The position numbers were made by a program, and so were the translations under genes. This document shows, piece by piece, positions 1 to 7,215 of a DNA stretch of 64,000 nucleotides. The first letter of the stretch is position 1. Every line of letters starts with the position of its first letter. Origin of the DNA: Tritrichomonas musculus (taxonomy: Eukaryota > Parabasalia > Tritrichomonadida > Tritrichomonadidae); NCBI GenBank assembly GCA_039105265.1, contig JAPFFF010000049.1:248001-312000 (forward strand). The letters run 5' to 3'. The notes below the pieces were generated by a model. It did no database searches. It saw nothing but the letters and a program-made list of their open reading frames with translations, and was not told the origin of the DNA.

Positions 1-1244
1 GAGGAAGCAGAAAGGGAAATGAAAGATGAAGTGTCTAGATTATGTGATGCATGGAATGCTAATCAAGAGTATTTGAAACAAAAAATAAAGACAAATATTC
101 CTGAATTTGGGTCTTGGAGTGATGATGATTTTTGGAAACCAGGTAAGCAAACGGAATTGTTTGAAAAGAAAAAGATTCAATTACTTAATCAAAATAAAGG
201 GAATCCACAATCGGTTCAAGCACAATTAGATAAAGAGTGGGATGAAAAATTTCCTGCATTACTTGCTTTGATAAAAGATGATCAAAGATTAATAAAACTT
301 AGACCTTGTATTGGAAAAGAATTATTTGCACGTTTTGCTTTCGACATTGATAAACTTGAAAAATATCTCACAAAAATTTATCCTTTATCAATTCAAATGT
401 TGGAATTTTGTCCGTATTTTTACCAATGGTTTCGGGAAGAAATCGATAATCCGGATGCATTAGAAACAGTTGAAACCAATTTGACTGAGACTCTATCGGA
501 ATTTAAAAATAGAAAAGAAGACTTTCAAAAAAATAAAAAAATTCAAACGCTAATGGGAAGAAATCAAGATATTGCAACATGGGAAGATCTCGCAGGACAT
601 TGTAAAAATGACAAAGATGTAAAACTCTGGATTCAAATGAAAAAAGGATGGATGAACCATAAAAGATTTTCAAATACAAATGATATAAATTTCATTTTTG
701 ACTTTTATCCAAAGTTCTATGAATGTGAAAAAGATTTGAGTAGGCTGAATCAATATCTCTCTGATCAGGGAATGCAAAACACAGATGAAGATGATGAACT
801 GTTACCAAATATTGAACAGTTGGTGACTCATTACATAAAGATTAAAAATAAATCACATCAAAATCTCTATATTTTTGTTGAAAATAATTGGGAAAACTTT
901 TTGAGTAAATATTTGAACGACGCGGAAGATTGCGAAACATTTGAGCAGTATATATTAAAAAAATATCAAAATAAAGGTTATTCATCTGATGAGGCACGAT
1001 TTTTGGATAATGTAGGGAAAATGTCAATAAAATGTGCAAATGATATTGAAAATTTACAGAAAATGGAAAACGAAGCACATACAATCATAGTTGAAGTGGG
1101 AGACGGAGACACAACTCATTATACTTTGGAAAAAGCAATAGAAAAATATAATTCAGTGTCTGAAGAGAAAATAAAGAATCAAGAACATGCTATAAAAATA
1201 TTTTATCAGAAAGGATGGGAAATGGAAGATGGTGTAAAATGGTT
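1..1244 (+). CDS. Lysine-rich hypothetical protein, left part, interrupted by Polinton 1
   Basis: The frame is already open at the window edge, so the true start may lie outside; the first in-frame ATG is at 19. About 408 residues are visible, rich in Lys, Glu, Asn and aromatic residues, mostly helical in look, with no signal peptide, membrane segment or motif that I recognise. The reading frame runs straight into the Polinton terminus at 1245, where a few element-encoded codons follow before a stop. The sequence just beyond the element, from 25852, resumes in the same frame with the same Lys/Asn-rich style, so both flanks were one gene before the insertion. It may be a host gene or an open frame of an older AT-rich element; the neighbouring polymerase-like fragment at 27298-28836 makes the second option plausible. 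Confidence 0.6.
1239..1244. repeat. Target-site duplication, left copy (ATGGTT)
   Basis: ATGGTT lies immediately left of the Polinton 1 terminus and is repeated exactly at 25846-25851. Six-base target duplications are the known signature of Polinton/Maverick integration by a retroviral-type integrase. Confidence 0.95.
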
Positions 1245-1520
1245 AGTAGTGATAGTGTATCAATAATCGGGGTCAGATAGAATCCACTTAAAACGCCTAT
1301 AAATAGCCCATTTTTGGGCCCATATTCGGGTTAAAATTCAAAATCCACATATGGGACCCATACCGCATACTACCCCAAAACGCCTTTAAAACGCCCATAT
1401 TCGGGCCCATACAAATTCCGAAAATAGGCCGTATATGGCCCACCTATGGTCCACCTATGGCCCACTTATGGGACCACCTATGGAACAGACCGATGGGACA
1501 GACCATGACAGACAAAAATA
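1245..1520 (+). repeat. Left terminal inverted repeat of Polinton 1
   Basis: Inverted match to 25542-25845. The outermost 190 or so bases are identical; further in, a stretch of short direct repeats built on CCACCTATGG differs in copy number, making this copy about 28 bases shorter. The inner edge holds the box TATTTTTG on the minus strand, facing outward. There is no gene between the terminus and 1598. Confidence 0.93.
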
Positions 1521-1579
1521 TCCCATATTCGGGGACTCAGATGAATTTGGGAAAACCTATTTTTATATTTGAATATTGA

Positions 1580-1588
1580 TTTTTTATC
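1580..1588 (+). promoter_or_regulatory. TTTTTTATC box upstream of the 1598 gene
   Basis: TTTTTTATC lies 9 bases before the ATG at 1598. The same word at similar distance precedes the genes starting at 25090, 25500, 28836 and 29399, all on the minus strand. Proposed as an early-class promoter element; inferred from recurrence only. Confidence 0.5.
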
Positions 1589-1597
1589 GCATCCCAA

Positions 1598-2077
1598 ATG
1601 GAAGCCACTCCAAGCTACTCCAATGTCTACGAATACATCAACACACTAGTAGCCCTATTGCCAAAGCCTGATGAATTTGCACAATGCAATTTCGCGATAT
1701 TATGTGACAAGTTCCCATTCAACTTGAAGAACTCATTGTACCTCGCGAGGGTCCTATATGTATCACTCCAGAATGGTACTGAAACCATTAGATTCTACCC
1801 TAATAAGCTCAAGGAGATGGGCCTTGAATTTGTCAAATTGACATCCAATAGTAGACGCAAATTGAGTGTCAACATGCAGGAGTTCTTCGTAAATGGGAAT
1901 ACCGAAAAGCACGAATACAAGGAATGTCCGTATTACAACTACTCGATTGAGAGAACCAATATAAATACCAAGGATCTCATTGCCAAATTACGTGAAAAAT
2001 ACGATATTGCAGAACCTGATGTATTCATCGGCAAGCATCAGGATTTGGTATTGGATGCTGACCCAGAGTTTGCCTAA
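1598..2077 (+). CDS. Conserved Polinton protein of unknown function, 159 aa
   Basis: This is the first gene inside the left repeat. Clear homologs sit at the same place in Polinton 2 (37225-37674) and Polinton 3 (57734-58183); shared blocks include YEYINTL, a C-N-F-x-I-L-C segment near residue 35, RRKLS near 88 and QEFFVNGNTE near 97. No membrane segment or known catalytic motif is seen. The ATG at 1598 follows a TTTTTTATC box. The gene is convergent with the packaging ATPase and their ends overlap by 4 bases, an arrangement kept in all three elements. Conservation at a fixed place beside the ATPase suggests a core role, perhaps in DNA handling or assembly; this is inference. Confidence 0.85.
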   Translation: MEATPSYSNVYEYINTLVALLPKPDEFAQCNFAILCDKFPFNLKNSLYLARVLYVSLQNGTETIRFYPNKLKEMGLEFVKLTSNSRRKLSVNMQEFFVNGNTEKHEYKECPYYNYSIERTNINTKDLIAKLREKYDIAEPDVFIGKHQDLVLDADPEFA

Positions 2078-3030
2078 ACCTTTGAGTACACCACTTGCAT
2101 ATCATGTTCAACCGTGTTCACCAATATGAAATCATGTCCAGATAAGGTCCTATATTTTTGCCACAACTCCTCGAACTCACAAGGTATGCTCACCTGCTGA
2201 TATATGTAATTGAGTTTCTGTCGTGAGAACCCATTGAATATGAAGAATGATGTGCAGTTATTTTTGTAATCGGTTGGAACACCCTTGAAGAACTGGATAT
2301 TGATGTATACGATTGAGTTCTTATGACGCAACTGGGTGATATAGTTTGTGAAGTATGCTGATTTCAACAGCTTGCTCTTAATGAAGTCCTCACACAGGAT
2401 TATGGTGTTGAGTGGTACATTGGGTTTCCCGAGTTTGTTGATATGGAGGAACTCAAACATCTGCTGCAGCTTGGAATCGGTCGCAGACAAGTCTGCTCCA
2501 GCTGACGCTTCAACTGTAGCCTTCCCAACCGAGCTATATTTGTTATACAACTCCTTCCATAGATCAAGCTCCTTCAAATACCGTTCAGCATTACTATCAG
2601 CAACGACCTCAATGGGCAAGTTGATGAGCTCGCGTTGAGATTCAAATGTGGAATCATTTATAATACCGTTCTTACTCACATACACGATCATATGGAAGTT
2701 AGCGTTATTGAGTCTACTCATTTGAATGATATCGCGAATTACTGTGTGGCTCTTGCCTTTGCCTTGTGATGCTACCAGTATGTTCAAAGTATTGTACCAC
2801 GCATAGATCCCATTAGCGATTGGTCTTATGGATGCATTCGTGATTTTATCCCTATTCTTGGAATAGGCCTCACTCATAGCCGCATCCACATCAAACCTCT
2901 TGGATACCGGTTGCTGCCTCTGGTACCTATCGAATGTATCAAGATCAATTGGATCTTCACTGGAACTGTCTGATAATTCAATAGCTGTATAGTCGAAAAT
3001 GGTTGGTTGTAGGCGCTTGTAATATAACAT
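2074..3030 (-). CDS. FtsK/HerA (A32)-type genome-packaging ATPase
   Basis: A 318-residue P-loop ATPase expected to pump element DNA into preformed capsids. The Walker A loop QGKGKS lies near residue 95 after a hydrophobic strand (LNILVA), and the Walker B strand NTIILCED near residue 210 has the expected acidic pair. A conserved YINIQFFKG strand and a Phe/Ser-rich segment follow, as in A32-like proteins of Polintons and large DNA viruses. Homologs are at 37667-38524 and 58173-59072. The first 60 or so residues are acidic and variable. The ATG at 3030 is preceded by TATTTTTG at 3036-3043. The membrane microprotein gene lies directly upstream on the same strand. Confidence 0.88.
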   Translation of the reverse strand: MLYYKRLQPTIFDYTAIELSDSSSEDPIDLDTFDRYQRQQPVSKRFDVDAAMSEAYSKNRDKITNASIRPIANGIYAWYNTLNILVASQGKGKSHTVIRDIIQMSRLNNANFHMIVYVSKNGIINDSTFESQRELINLPIEVVADSNAERYLKELDLWKELYNKYSSVGKATVEASAGADLSATDSKLQQMFEFLHINKLGKPNVPLNTIILCEDFIKSKLLKSAYFTNYITQLRHKNSIVYINIQFFKGVPTDYKNNCTSFFIFNGFSRQKLNYIYQQVSIPCEFEELWQKYRTLSGHDFILVNTVEHDMQVVYSKV

Positions 3031-3035
3031 TTAAT

Positions 3036-3043
3036 CAAAAATA
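3036..3043 (-). promoter_or_regulatory. TATTTTTG box before the packaging ATPase
   Basis: TATTTTTG on the minus strand ends 5 bases before the ATPase ATG at 3030. One of a family of such boxes found before many genes of all three elements. Confidence 0.55.
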
Positions 3044-3083
3044 AAGCTTTTATGCGAAAAGCTCTAAGTGGCGATGATGCCAC

Positions 3084-3233
3084 TTACGCATATAGTGTGC
3101 GCCTCAGCTCATCAGTCAGCTCAGGTGGTTCATCTTCAGCTGTAAGCGATACCAGTAATAGCAGTTCAACTACATTGGTCACCAATATCAACCCCAATAG
3201 TATATTCATAATGATTTCACTAGCGGTGGCCAT
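3084..3233 (-). CDS. Conserved single-span membrane microprotein, 49 aa
   Basis: A tiny frame read from ATG 3233 to a stop at 3084. After about ten residues it has one hydrophobic helix (NILLGLILVTNVVELLLLV), then an acidic linker and the tail PELTDELRRTLYA. Polintons 2 and 3 have the same gene in the same slot (38550-38669 and 59104-59223), with tails PKLTEEMRARIYS and PELTEEMRAKLYS. Position, strand, hydrophobic pattern and tail are all kept although the DNA has diverged, so this is a real gene. It lies between the gene at 3244-3834 and the ATPase. A role at a membrane step (virion inner membrane, entry or exit) is inference. The opposite-strand frame at 3052-3264 is a shadow. Confidence 0.82.
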   Translation of the reverse strand: MATASEIIMNILLGLILVTNVVELLLLVSLTAEDEPPELTDELRRTLYA

Positions 3234-3243
3234 TTATGCAAAT

Positions 3244-3834
3244 TTAAATACAAATTTTGAGTGATATCGAGTGTCTTATGAGCTCGGTCCATACATGGTT
3301 ATATCCATATTTCAACTCATTGGATACTCCGTTTTTGGACACCAATATCTTATCGATTTTCATGTACTTCGAGTTTGAAACACAACCAGTGCACCCACTG
3401 TCCTCATTGATGACCAACTCAACCTTGTCGGCCTTAGTGAGGATCTTAATGAGCTCCATCAGCGTATTGCTATGACACACGAGATAGTTGTTCATCCTCA
3501 GTGGATTGGTCTCATAGATATTCAGCAATATCTCGAGGAATTTATTTTTGGTACCCAAGTCGTCAGTGTCGGGGTCTAATGAACGATTGGTCGGTGAACT
3601 GTTTATTGGAGCAACTGATGGATATGGACCAGTTGTCGAGGGTGTAGTAAAATTTGCATCCTGGGTGCCAGTTTGGGGGTAAACGACTTGGGGTTGCATC
3701 TGTGGGACTTGAGGGTATGATACCGGTTGAACTGGTGGAGGTCTATTCGCGGCGATCTTAATATTCACATTCTGCTCTTGCTTAACACTCGCATCATTCT
3801 CACTTGATAGAATTCTAGCCTTATGGAGAGACAT
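3244..3834 (-). CDS. Conserved Polinton protein with Pro/Gln-rich N-terminus and CxxC domain
   Basis: About 197 residues from ATG 3834, chosen because homologs in Polintons 2 and 3 start at the matching Met (39263 and 59829). The opening LHKARILSSEND block is conserved. Residues 25-95 are Pro, Gln and Thr rich and probably disordered. A conserved C-terminal domain follows from about residue 105 (KNKFLE, NNYLVCHSN, MELIKILTKADKVELVI) with a GCTGC pair near residue 155 and a C-terminal KICI. A box TATTTTTG lies at 3845-3852. It is on the same strand as the capsid protein in this element. Probably a virion or assembly protein; the family is not recognised. Confidence 0.8.
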   Translation of the reverse strand: MSLHKARILSSENDASVKQEQNVNIKIAANRPPPVQPVSYPQVPQMQPQVVYPQTGTQDANFTTPSTTGPYPSVAPINSSPTNRSLDPDTDDLGTKNKFLEILLNIYETNPLRMNNYLVCHSNTLMELIKILTKADKVELVINEDSGCTGCVSNSKYMKIDKILVSKNGVSNELKYGYNHVWTELIRHSISLKICI

Positions 3835-3844
3835 TTCCAAAGTG

Positions 3845-3852
3845 CAAAAATA
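3845..3852 (-). promoter_or_regulatory. TATTTTTG box before the 3244-3834 gene
   Basis: TATTTTTG on the minus strand, 10 bases before the ATG at 3834. It supports ATG 3834 as the start. Confidence 0.5.
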
Positions 3853-3876
3853 TTTTTACCACTAATGCCATATTTC

Positions 3877-5829
3877 TTATGCCATTTCTGGATCAACTTG
3901 TGAGCCAGCTGGTGATTCATCATCGATATACTCAAGGCCATCGAGTGAGAGCTTGAAGTAGGTGTCTCTGCATAAACAGAGTTGGACAGGTGGTGGTCTA
4001 ACAATGGCTCCACTTGGTTCGATAATCTTGTAATATGTATCATTATCACCAGTGAATATTGGTTGACCATTGACTTGTATTTGGATATTGCCTTTGCCAC
4101 CATCTAAGCCATCATAACAGTATCCAGCAGATGCACGCTCAGTTTGGACATTGAATACAAATGATGTGGCATCACTCAATGTATTGCGATATCGGACACC
4201 ATTTTCATCGTTCTTGGGCATGGTGAAGCTATCTTCGAATTCCTTTGAACATTGGAGTGTGATACCATCGAGGTCTCCAGCTGTTAATTGGCTTTCGAAG
4301 AATCTGGCGCCAATGGTACTGACATTCTCATCTGGGAAGTTCTTACCACCAATATTCAAAAAGCAGTTTTGGTAAACCGGATTCTCAAATACAGTCAAAT
4401 CATTGTGGTGCTTGGGGAACAACAATGACATGCTTGTGACATTGATTAATGGGATATTCAATGTAGACTTGATTCCGTTAGCGGCTGCAGCAATTGGGAA
4501 TGCATGGTAATCTACCTTTTGAGATGGAATTACTAGGCCTTCACGTAATATGGATTCAATGCTTGCACGAGTGGCTTCACAAACACCATAGCCTTGCATG
4601 TTGGACTTACAGAGAGTGATGGTCATTCGGTTAACAGTGAGTGTTGCTGGTTGTGATGAGTAATGAGCACTCATCAATTTATTAGCTTCGGTTTTAGATA
4701 CGAAATTGACGTAGACATGACCTGCATGTGATGGTTGAGGTAATTTACCATGTTCTTTGGTATATTGAGCTTGACAAATTGCTTTATTATCATCAGTCTT
4801 TGCAATTCCAAGTTCAGTAAATTCATCATCTGTAAATCCAAAGATGAATGAACAATTTTCAATCAGATCATCGAAATCACCTCCAGATGCAGATACGTAT
4901 TGTTCTCGAACTTCATACTTCAATTGATATTTAGTTGGTGTTGGATCGGGAGATGGTGGATTTGGATTATCACCAGGTCCTGGGATGATAGCCTCGTTAC
5001 CGATTTGAGTGAATTGGTGTTTGAGATGTCCATGAGCTTTGATTTGTTTGAGTTTATCGAGTTCCTCTGGGGATACGGTATCATTATCTTCTAGAAATGC
5101 CTTGGCTTCAGCAACCGTGTATGGGTCAATGGCAGCCCAAACAAGACCAGCTGGACTGACTTGGAATCTAATGGATAAATCACCAATGATTCCGTTAGGG
5201 AATAAGTCAAATGCCTGTAATGCAAGCAAGTCATCAAATGGTACATTCAAGTCGAATTCAGTTGTGGTCTTACCACCATCCTTGAAGCTATTGAGATTAA
5301 CGTATGAACCAGCATGAGTTTGACTGTAATTGCTGATGTTCTCCCATAAGCTGTGAACGAATCTGCGACGCATCTTCTCAGTCTCTGGTTTCAAAACCGA
5401 GTATAGGAAGCCCTCACGAATGCATTCATTTTGCTGATATCCGACATTGACATTGTTATGGAGAATCTCGAGCCTGTCAAACAATTGGTTCGAGGACTTA
5501 AATCCGACAAACAGTTTATAGAAGTTATTTGGATCATTGATCTCTTGCAATTTGGACAAATCGGTGTTCAATTGCAAATCGAGTTTGATGTGGAATGTGA
5601 GGAAGCCTTTGTCGATATCGCTAATGAAGTGGTCGGGATGTGTTAATGAAATCTGTGAGTACTGGCCTTGGTGAAATGGGGCTGGCTGGTCATGGCAATC
5701 GACAGTTCTAAATGAGAAGCTTCTGGTACCATCATTCACATTGATGATATTTCTCATCTTCTGGAATGTGTCATTGACATTCCCAACCTCGTATTTCAAA
5801 TTGTGAGCTCTTTCGTTCCTGTATCTCAT
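3877..5829 (-). CDS. Probable major capsid protein (double jelly-roll type)
   Basis: 650 residues from ATG 5829, the Met that aligns with the starts of its homologs at 42265 and 61088. The N-terminal 290 residues are very strongly conserved among the three elements (blocks such as RSFSFRTVDCHDQPAPFHQG, FDRLEILHNNVNVGYQQNE, DLLALQAFDLFPNGIIGDLS), and so are the last 250 (LTVNRMTITLCKSNMQ, LNIGGKNFPDENVSTIGARF). Between them, after a Pro/Gly-rich hinge IPGPG near residue 290, lies a fast-changing insert of about 110 residues. A strongly conserved, beta-rich protein of this size fits Polinton double jelly-roll capsid proteins, with the insert as an exposed tower. Identification is by size, context and conservation, not by a solved fold. 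Confidence 0.72.
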   Translation of the reverse strand: MRYRNERAHNLKYEVGNVNDTFQKMRNIINVNDGTRSFSFRTVDCHDQPAPFHQGQYSQISLTHPDHFISDIDKGFLTFHIKLDLQLNTDLSKLQEINDPNNFYKLFVGFKSSNQLFDRLEILHNNVNVGYQQNECIREGFLYSVLKPETEKMRRRFVHSLWENISNYSQTHAGSYVNLNSFKDGGKTTTEFDLNVPFDDLLALQAFDLFPNGIIGDLSIRFQVSPAGLVWAAIDPYTVAEAKAFLEDNDTVSPEELDKLKQIKAHGHLKHQFTQIGNEAIIPGPGDNPNPPSPDPTPTKYQLKYEVREQYVSASGGDFDDLIENCSFIFGFTDDEFTELGIAKTDDNKAICQAQYTKEHGKLPQPSHAGHVYVNFVSKTEANKLMSAHYSSQPATLTVNRMTITLCKSNMQGYGVCEATRASIESILREGLVIPSQKVDYHAFPIAAAANGIKSTLNIPLINVTSMSLLFPKHHNDLTVFENPVYQNCFLNIGGKNFPDENVSTIGARFFESQLTAGDLDGITLQCSKEFEDSFTMPKNDENGVRYRNTLSDATSFVFNVQTERASAGYCYDGLDGGKGNIQIQVNGQPIFTGDNDTYYKIIEPSGAIVRPPPVQLCLCRDTYFKLSLDGLEYIDDESPAGSQVDPEMA

Positions 5830-5859
5830 TTTGTATCTTGGAAAAAAGCTTGAAATCAC

Positions 5860-5866
5860 ATTTTTG
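5860..5866 (+). promoter_or_regulatory. ATTTTTG box before the 5877 gene
   Basis: ATTTTTG 10 bases before ATG 5877, in the short divergent gap between the capsid gene and the small lytic-type gene. Confidence 0.45.
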
Positions 5867-5876
5867 TATATACCAA

Positions 5877-6128
5877 ATGGGTATTGGCATCTTCAAGAAG
5901 ATTAAGAACGCTTTCAAGAACGTCGGCAGTAAGCTCAAGAATGCAGCTCAAACTGTCATCCGCAACATCCCAAGGGCAGTTGATATTGGTAAGGGGATCA
6001 TCAATAGGATCAAGCCAATCGCCGACTTCATACCAGGTGTTGGACCAGTTGTAGACACCATCAGCACTGGACTCAATTACGTAAGCAAAGCTAATGATAT
6101 AGGCAAATCCATACTGGACAAGGTTTGA
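5877..6128 (+). CDS. Small basic amphipathic virion-type protein, 83 aa
   Basis: The ATG at 5877 (MGIGIFKKIKNAFKNVG) matches the starts of the homologs MAAGIWKKLKNAVKSVG at 42221 and MAAGIWKKLKNAVKNVG at 61043. The protein has a strongly basic amphipathic helix in residues 1-40 and a conserved core IPGVGPVVDTISTGLNY near residues 55-70 ending in a basic helix. It always sits next to the capsid gene on the opposite strand. Small cationic amphipathic proteins beside the capsid gene in this virus group are candidate DNA-binding or membrane-active virion proteins, comparable in style to adenovirus pVI or pX; that link is inference. Confidence 0.8.
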   Translation: MGIGIFKKIKNAFKNVGSKLKNAAQTVIRNIPRAVDIGKGIINRIKPIADFIPGVGPVVDTISTGLNYVSKANDIGKSILDKV

Positions 6129-6159
6129 TCATCATAGAATATCCACATACATATGAATA

Positions 6160-6167
6160 TATTTTTG
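6160..6167 (+). promoter_or_regulatory. TATTTTTG box before the 6179 gene
   Basis: TATTTTTG 11 bases before ATG 6179; this favours 6179 over the upstream in-frame ATG at 6125. Confidence 0.5.
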
Positions 6168-6178
6168 TCCGTTTTGAA

Positions 6179-6613
6179 ATGAATACGGATATTAGAGTTA
6201 TTAATGATAACAAGATGGAGCAACGCACGTTCAACTCAGTAGAGGAGTTCGACCTGTTCTACCAGAAGTACAAGGACATGTTCAATGAGAAGACCACCAA
6301 TTACCTCAATAAAACCTACAAAATAATCACCCCCGAATGCGAGTACAGGATTACCAAACGCACTGGCAAGGATGGCTCTAGTAATGTGTTTCTCAAGAAG
6401 ATCACCAAGCCAACCGATAATGACAACCTGGTGGAGATCCAATTCGCAAGCATTCGAGCTGACATCAATGCATTGCAATCAACTGTAGATGAATACACCA
6501 AGCGGATTACCACTCTGGAGAACACAATTGGCGTGATCACCACAAAAATAAATCAGCTCACCAGTACTGTGAATGAGTGTACTGATGCAGTGAACAGTCT
6601 CCTGAGGCATTAG
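6179..6613 (+). CDS. Conserved small protein with C-terminal coiled coil
   Basis: 144 residues from ATG 6179, which lies behind a TATTTTTG box. The N-terminal half carries FNSVEEFDLFYQKYKDMF and a YKIITPECEYRITKR segment; the last 55 residues form a heptad-type coiled coil (IRADINALQSTVDEYTKRIT). Homologs at 41583-41963 and 60350-60748 keep EFDxYY, the YRITKK block and the coil. It lies between the amphipathic gene and the 6610-6837 gene and probably encodes an oligomeric virion or assembly protein. Its last 4 bases overlap the end of the convergent 6610-6837 gene. Confidence 0.8.
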   Translation: MNTDIRVINDNKMEQRTFNSVEEFDLFYQKYKDMFNEKTTNYLNKTYKIITPECEYRITKRTGKDGSSNVFLKKITKPTDNDNLVEIQFASIRADINALQSTVDEYTKRITTLENTIGVITTKINQLTSTVNECTDAVNSLLRH

Positions 6614-6837
6614 ATCTTGGAATTATTTGGGATTACCTGGTGATTGAGTGAGCGGTGTAGAGTTGATGATGTTGACTTGATGATTGGGTCATGCACAACA
6701 CACCCCTTATCTTCATATTTTGGGACTGTGGGTTTGGTACAACTCATAGTTCGCCTATTTCGCATGTGACGTTCCAGGTGATTGAAATACGTGAGCCCAT
6801 TTGAATCTCTTAATACACGGCGTTCCTCGAATGACAT
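6610..6837 (-). CDS. Small basic conserved protein, 75 aa
   Basis: Begins MSFEERRVLRDSN and matches Polinton 2 (39532-39765, MSNYEQRRTLHDDKH) and Polinton 3 (60101-60340) in the ERRxLxD start, the TVxKYEDKG block near residue 40 and an SLNH-type end. It is basic with no hydrophobic segment. It is divergent from the 6872 coiled-coil gene with only 34 bases between their ATGs, a bidirectional layout kept in all three elements (15 bases in the other two). Possibly a DNA-binding or packaging accessory protein; function unknown. Confidence 0.72.
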   Translation of the reverse strand: MSFEERRVLRDSNGLTYFNHLERHMRNRRTMSCTKPTVPKYEDKGCVVHDPIIKSTSSTLHRSLNHQVIPNNSKI

Positions 6838-6871
6838 TTAATCTTGAAAAAACACTTTTTTTCATATCTAA
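6838..6871. promoter_or_regulatory. Bidirectional promoter gap
   Basis: 34 bases between two divergent ATGs. It reads TTTTTTTCATATC toward the 6872 gene and TTTTTTCAAGAT toward the 6837 gene; the capsid gene start at 5829 has the similar TTTTTTCCAAGAT. Both genes must start transcription from this gap. Confidence 0.5.
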
Positions 6872-7105
6872 ATGACTGAATTGGGAGAATACAAGAAGGA
6901 GATTCCAGAGCTTAAGCGCATCAAAAACGATCTCAAGGAGAAGTGCTATATGTATAAGGGCCACCTCAATAACATCAAAGGGGGTATGCTGGGTAGCAAT
7001 GGACTAGCCGTTCGTGAATCACTGATTGAGGATATCAATAGTCTGAAGGAGAAGGTCGCCAAACTCGAGAATGAGCTCGCTGAATTATCAAGCGATAACC
7101 GCTAA
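6872..7105 (+). CDS. Small coiled-coil protein, 77 aa
   Basis: Conserved in all elements (39283-39516 and 59855-60085): an N-terminal EYKKEIPELKRIK helix, a central HLNNIKGGMLGSNGLAVRESL block that is nearly invariant, and a C-terminal leucine heptad coil INSLKEKVAKLENEL. The ATG is fixed by the homologs. Probably a structural oligomer of the particle. It is followed by the palindrome at 7111-7136. Confidence 0.82.
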   Translation: MTELGEYKKEIPELKRIKNDLKEKCYMYKGHLNNIKGGMLGSNGLAVRESLIEDINSLKEKVAKLENELAELSSDNR

Positions 7106-7110
7106 ATATG

Positions 7111-7136
7111 GGGTGTGGTAGAATTCTACCAGACCC
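7111..7136. repeat. Palindromic repeat, copy 1 (core TGGTAGAATTCTACCA)
   Basis: A 26-base near-perfect palindrome (one mismatched pair) directly after the stop of the 6872 gene. Copies lie at 17271-17296 and 24853-24876. The 24 bases after it, 7132-7155, recur as an exact inverted copy at 17307-17330. A further short hairpin, CAGCAA...TTGCTG, lies nearby around 7170. Could act as a transcript end, a protein-binding site or a small mobile palindrome. Confidence 0.85.
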
Positions 7137-7199
7137 GGATTTCATGGAGATAACCCCTAATTCCCTGGAACAGCAAAATTGCTGTCCCGATGGAACCAC

Positions 7200-7207
7200 T
7201 ATTTTTG
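7200..7207 (+). promoter_or_regulatory. TATTTTTG box before the integrase gene
   Basis: TATTTTTG 8 bases before ATG 7216. Confidence 0.5.
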
Positions 7208-7215
7208 CACATTAA

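Noticed and set aside
3052-3264. Plus-strand 70-codon Ser-rich frame
   Set aside because: It is opposite to the conserved membrane microprotein, which has homologs in both other elements; the plus frame has none.
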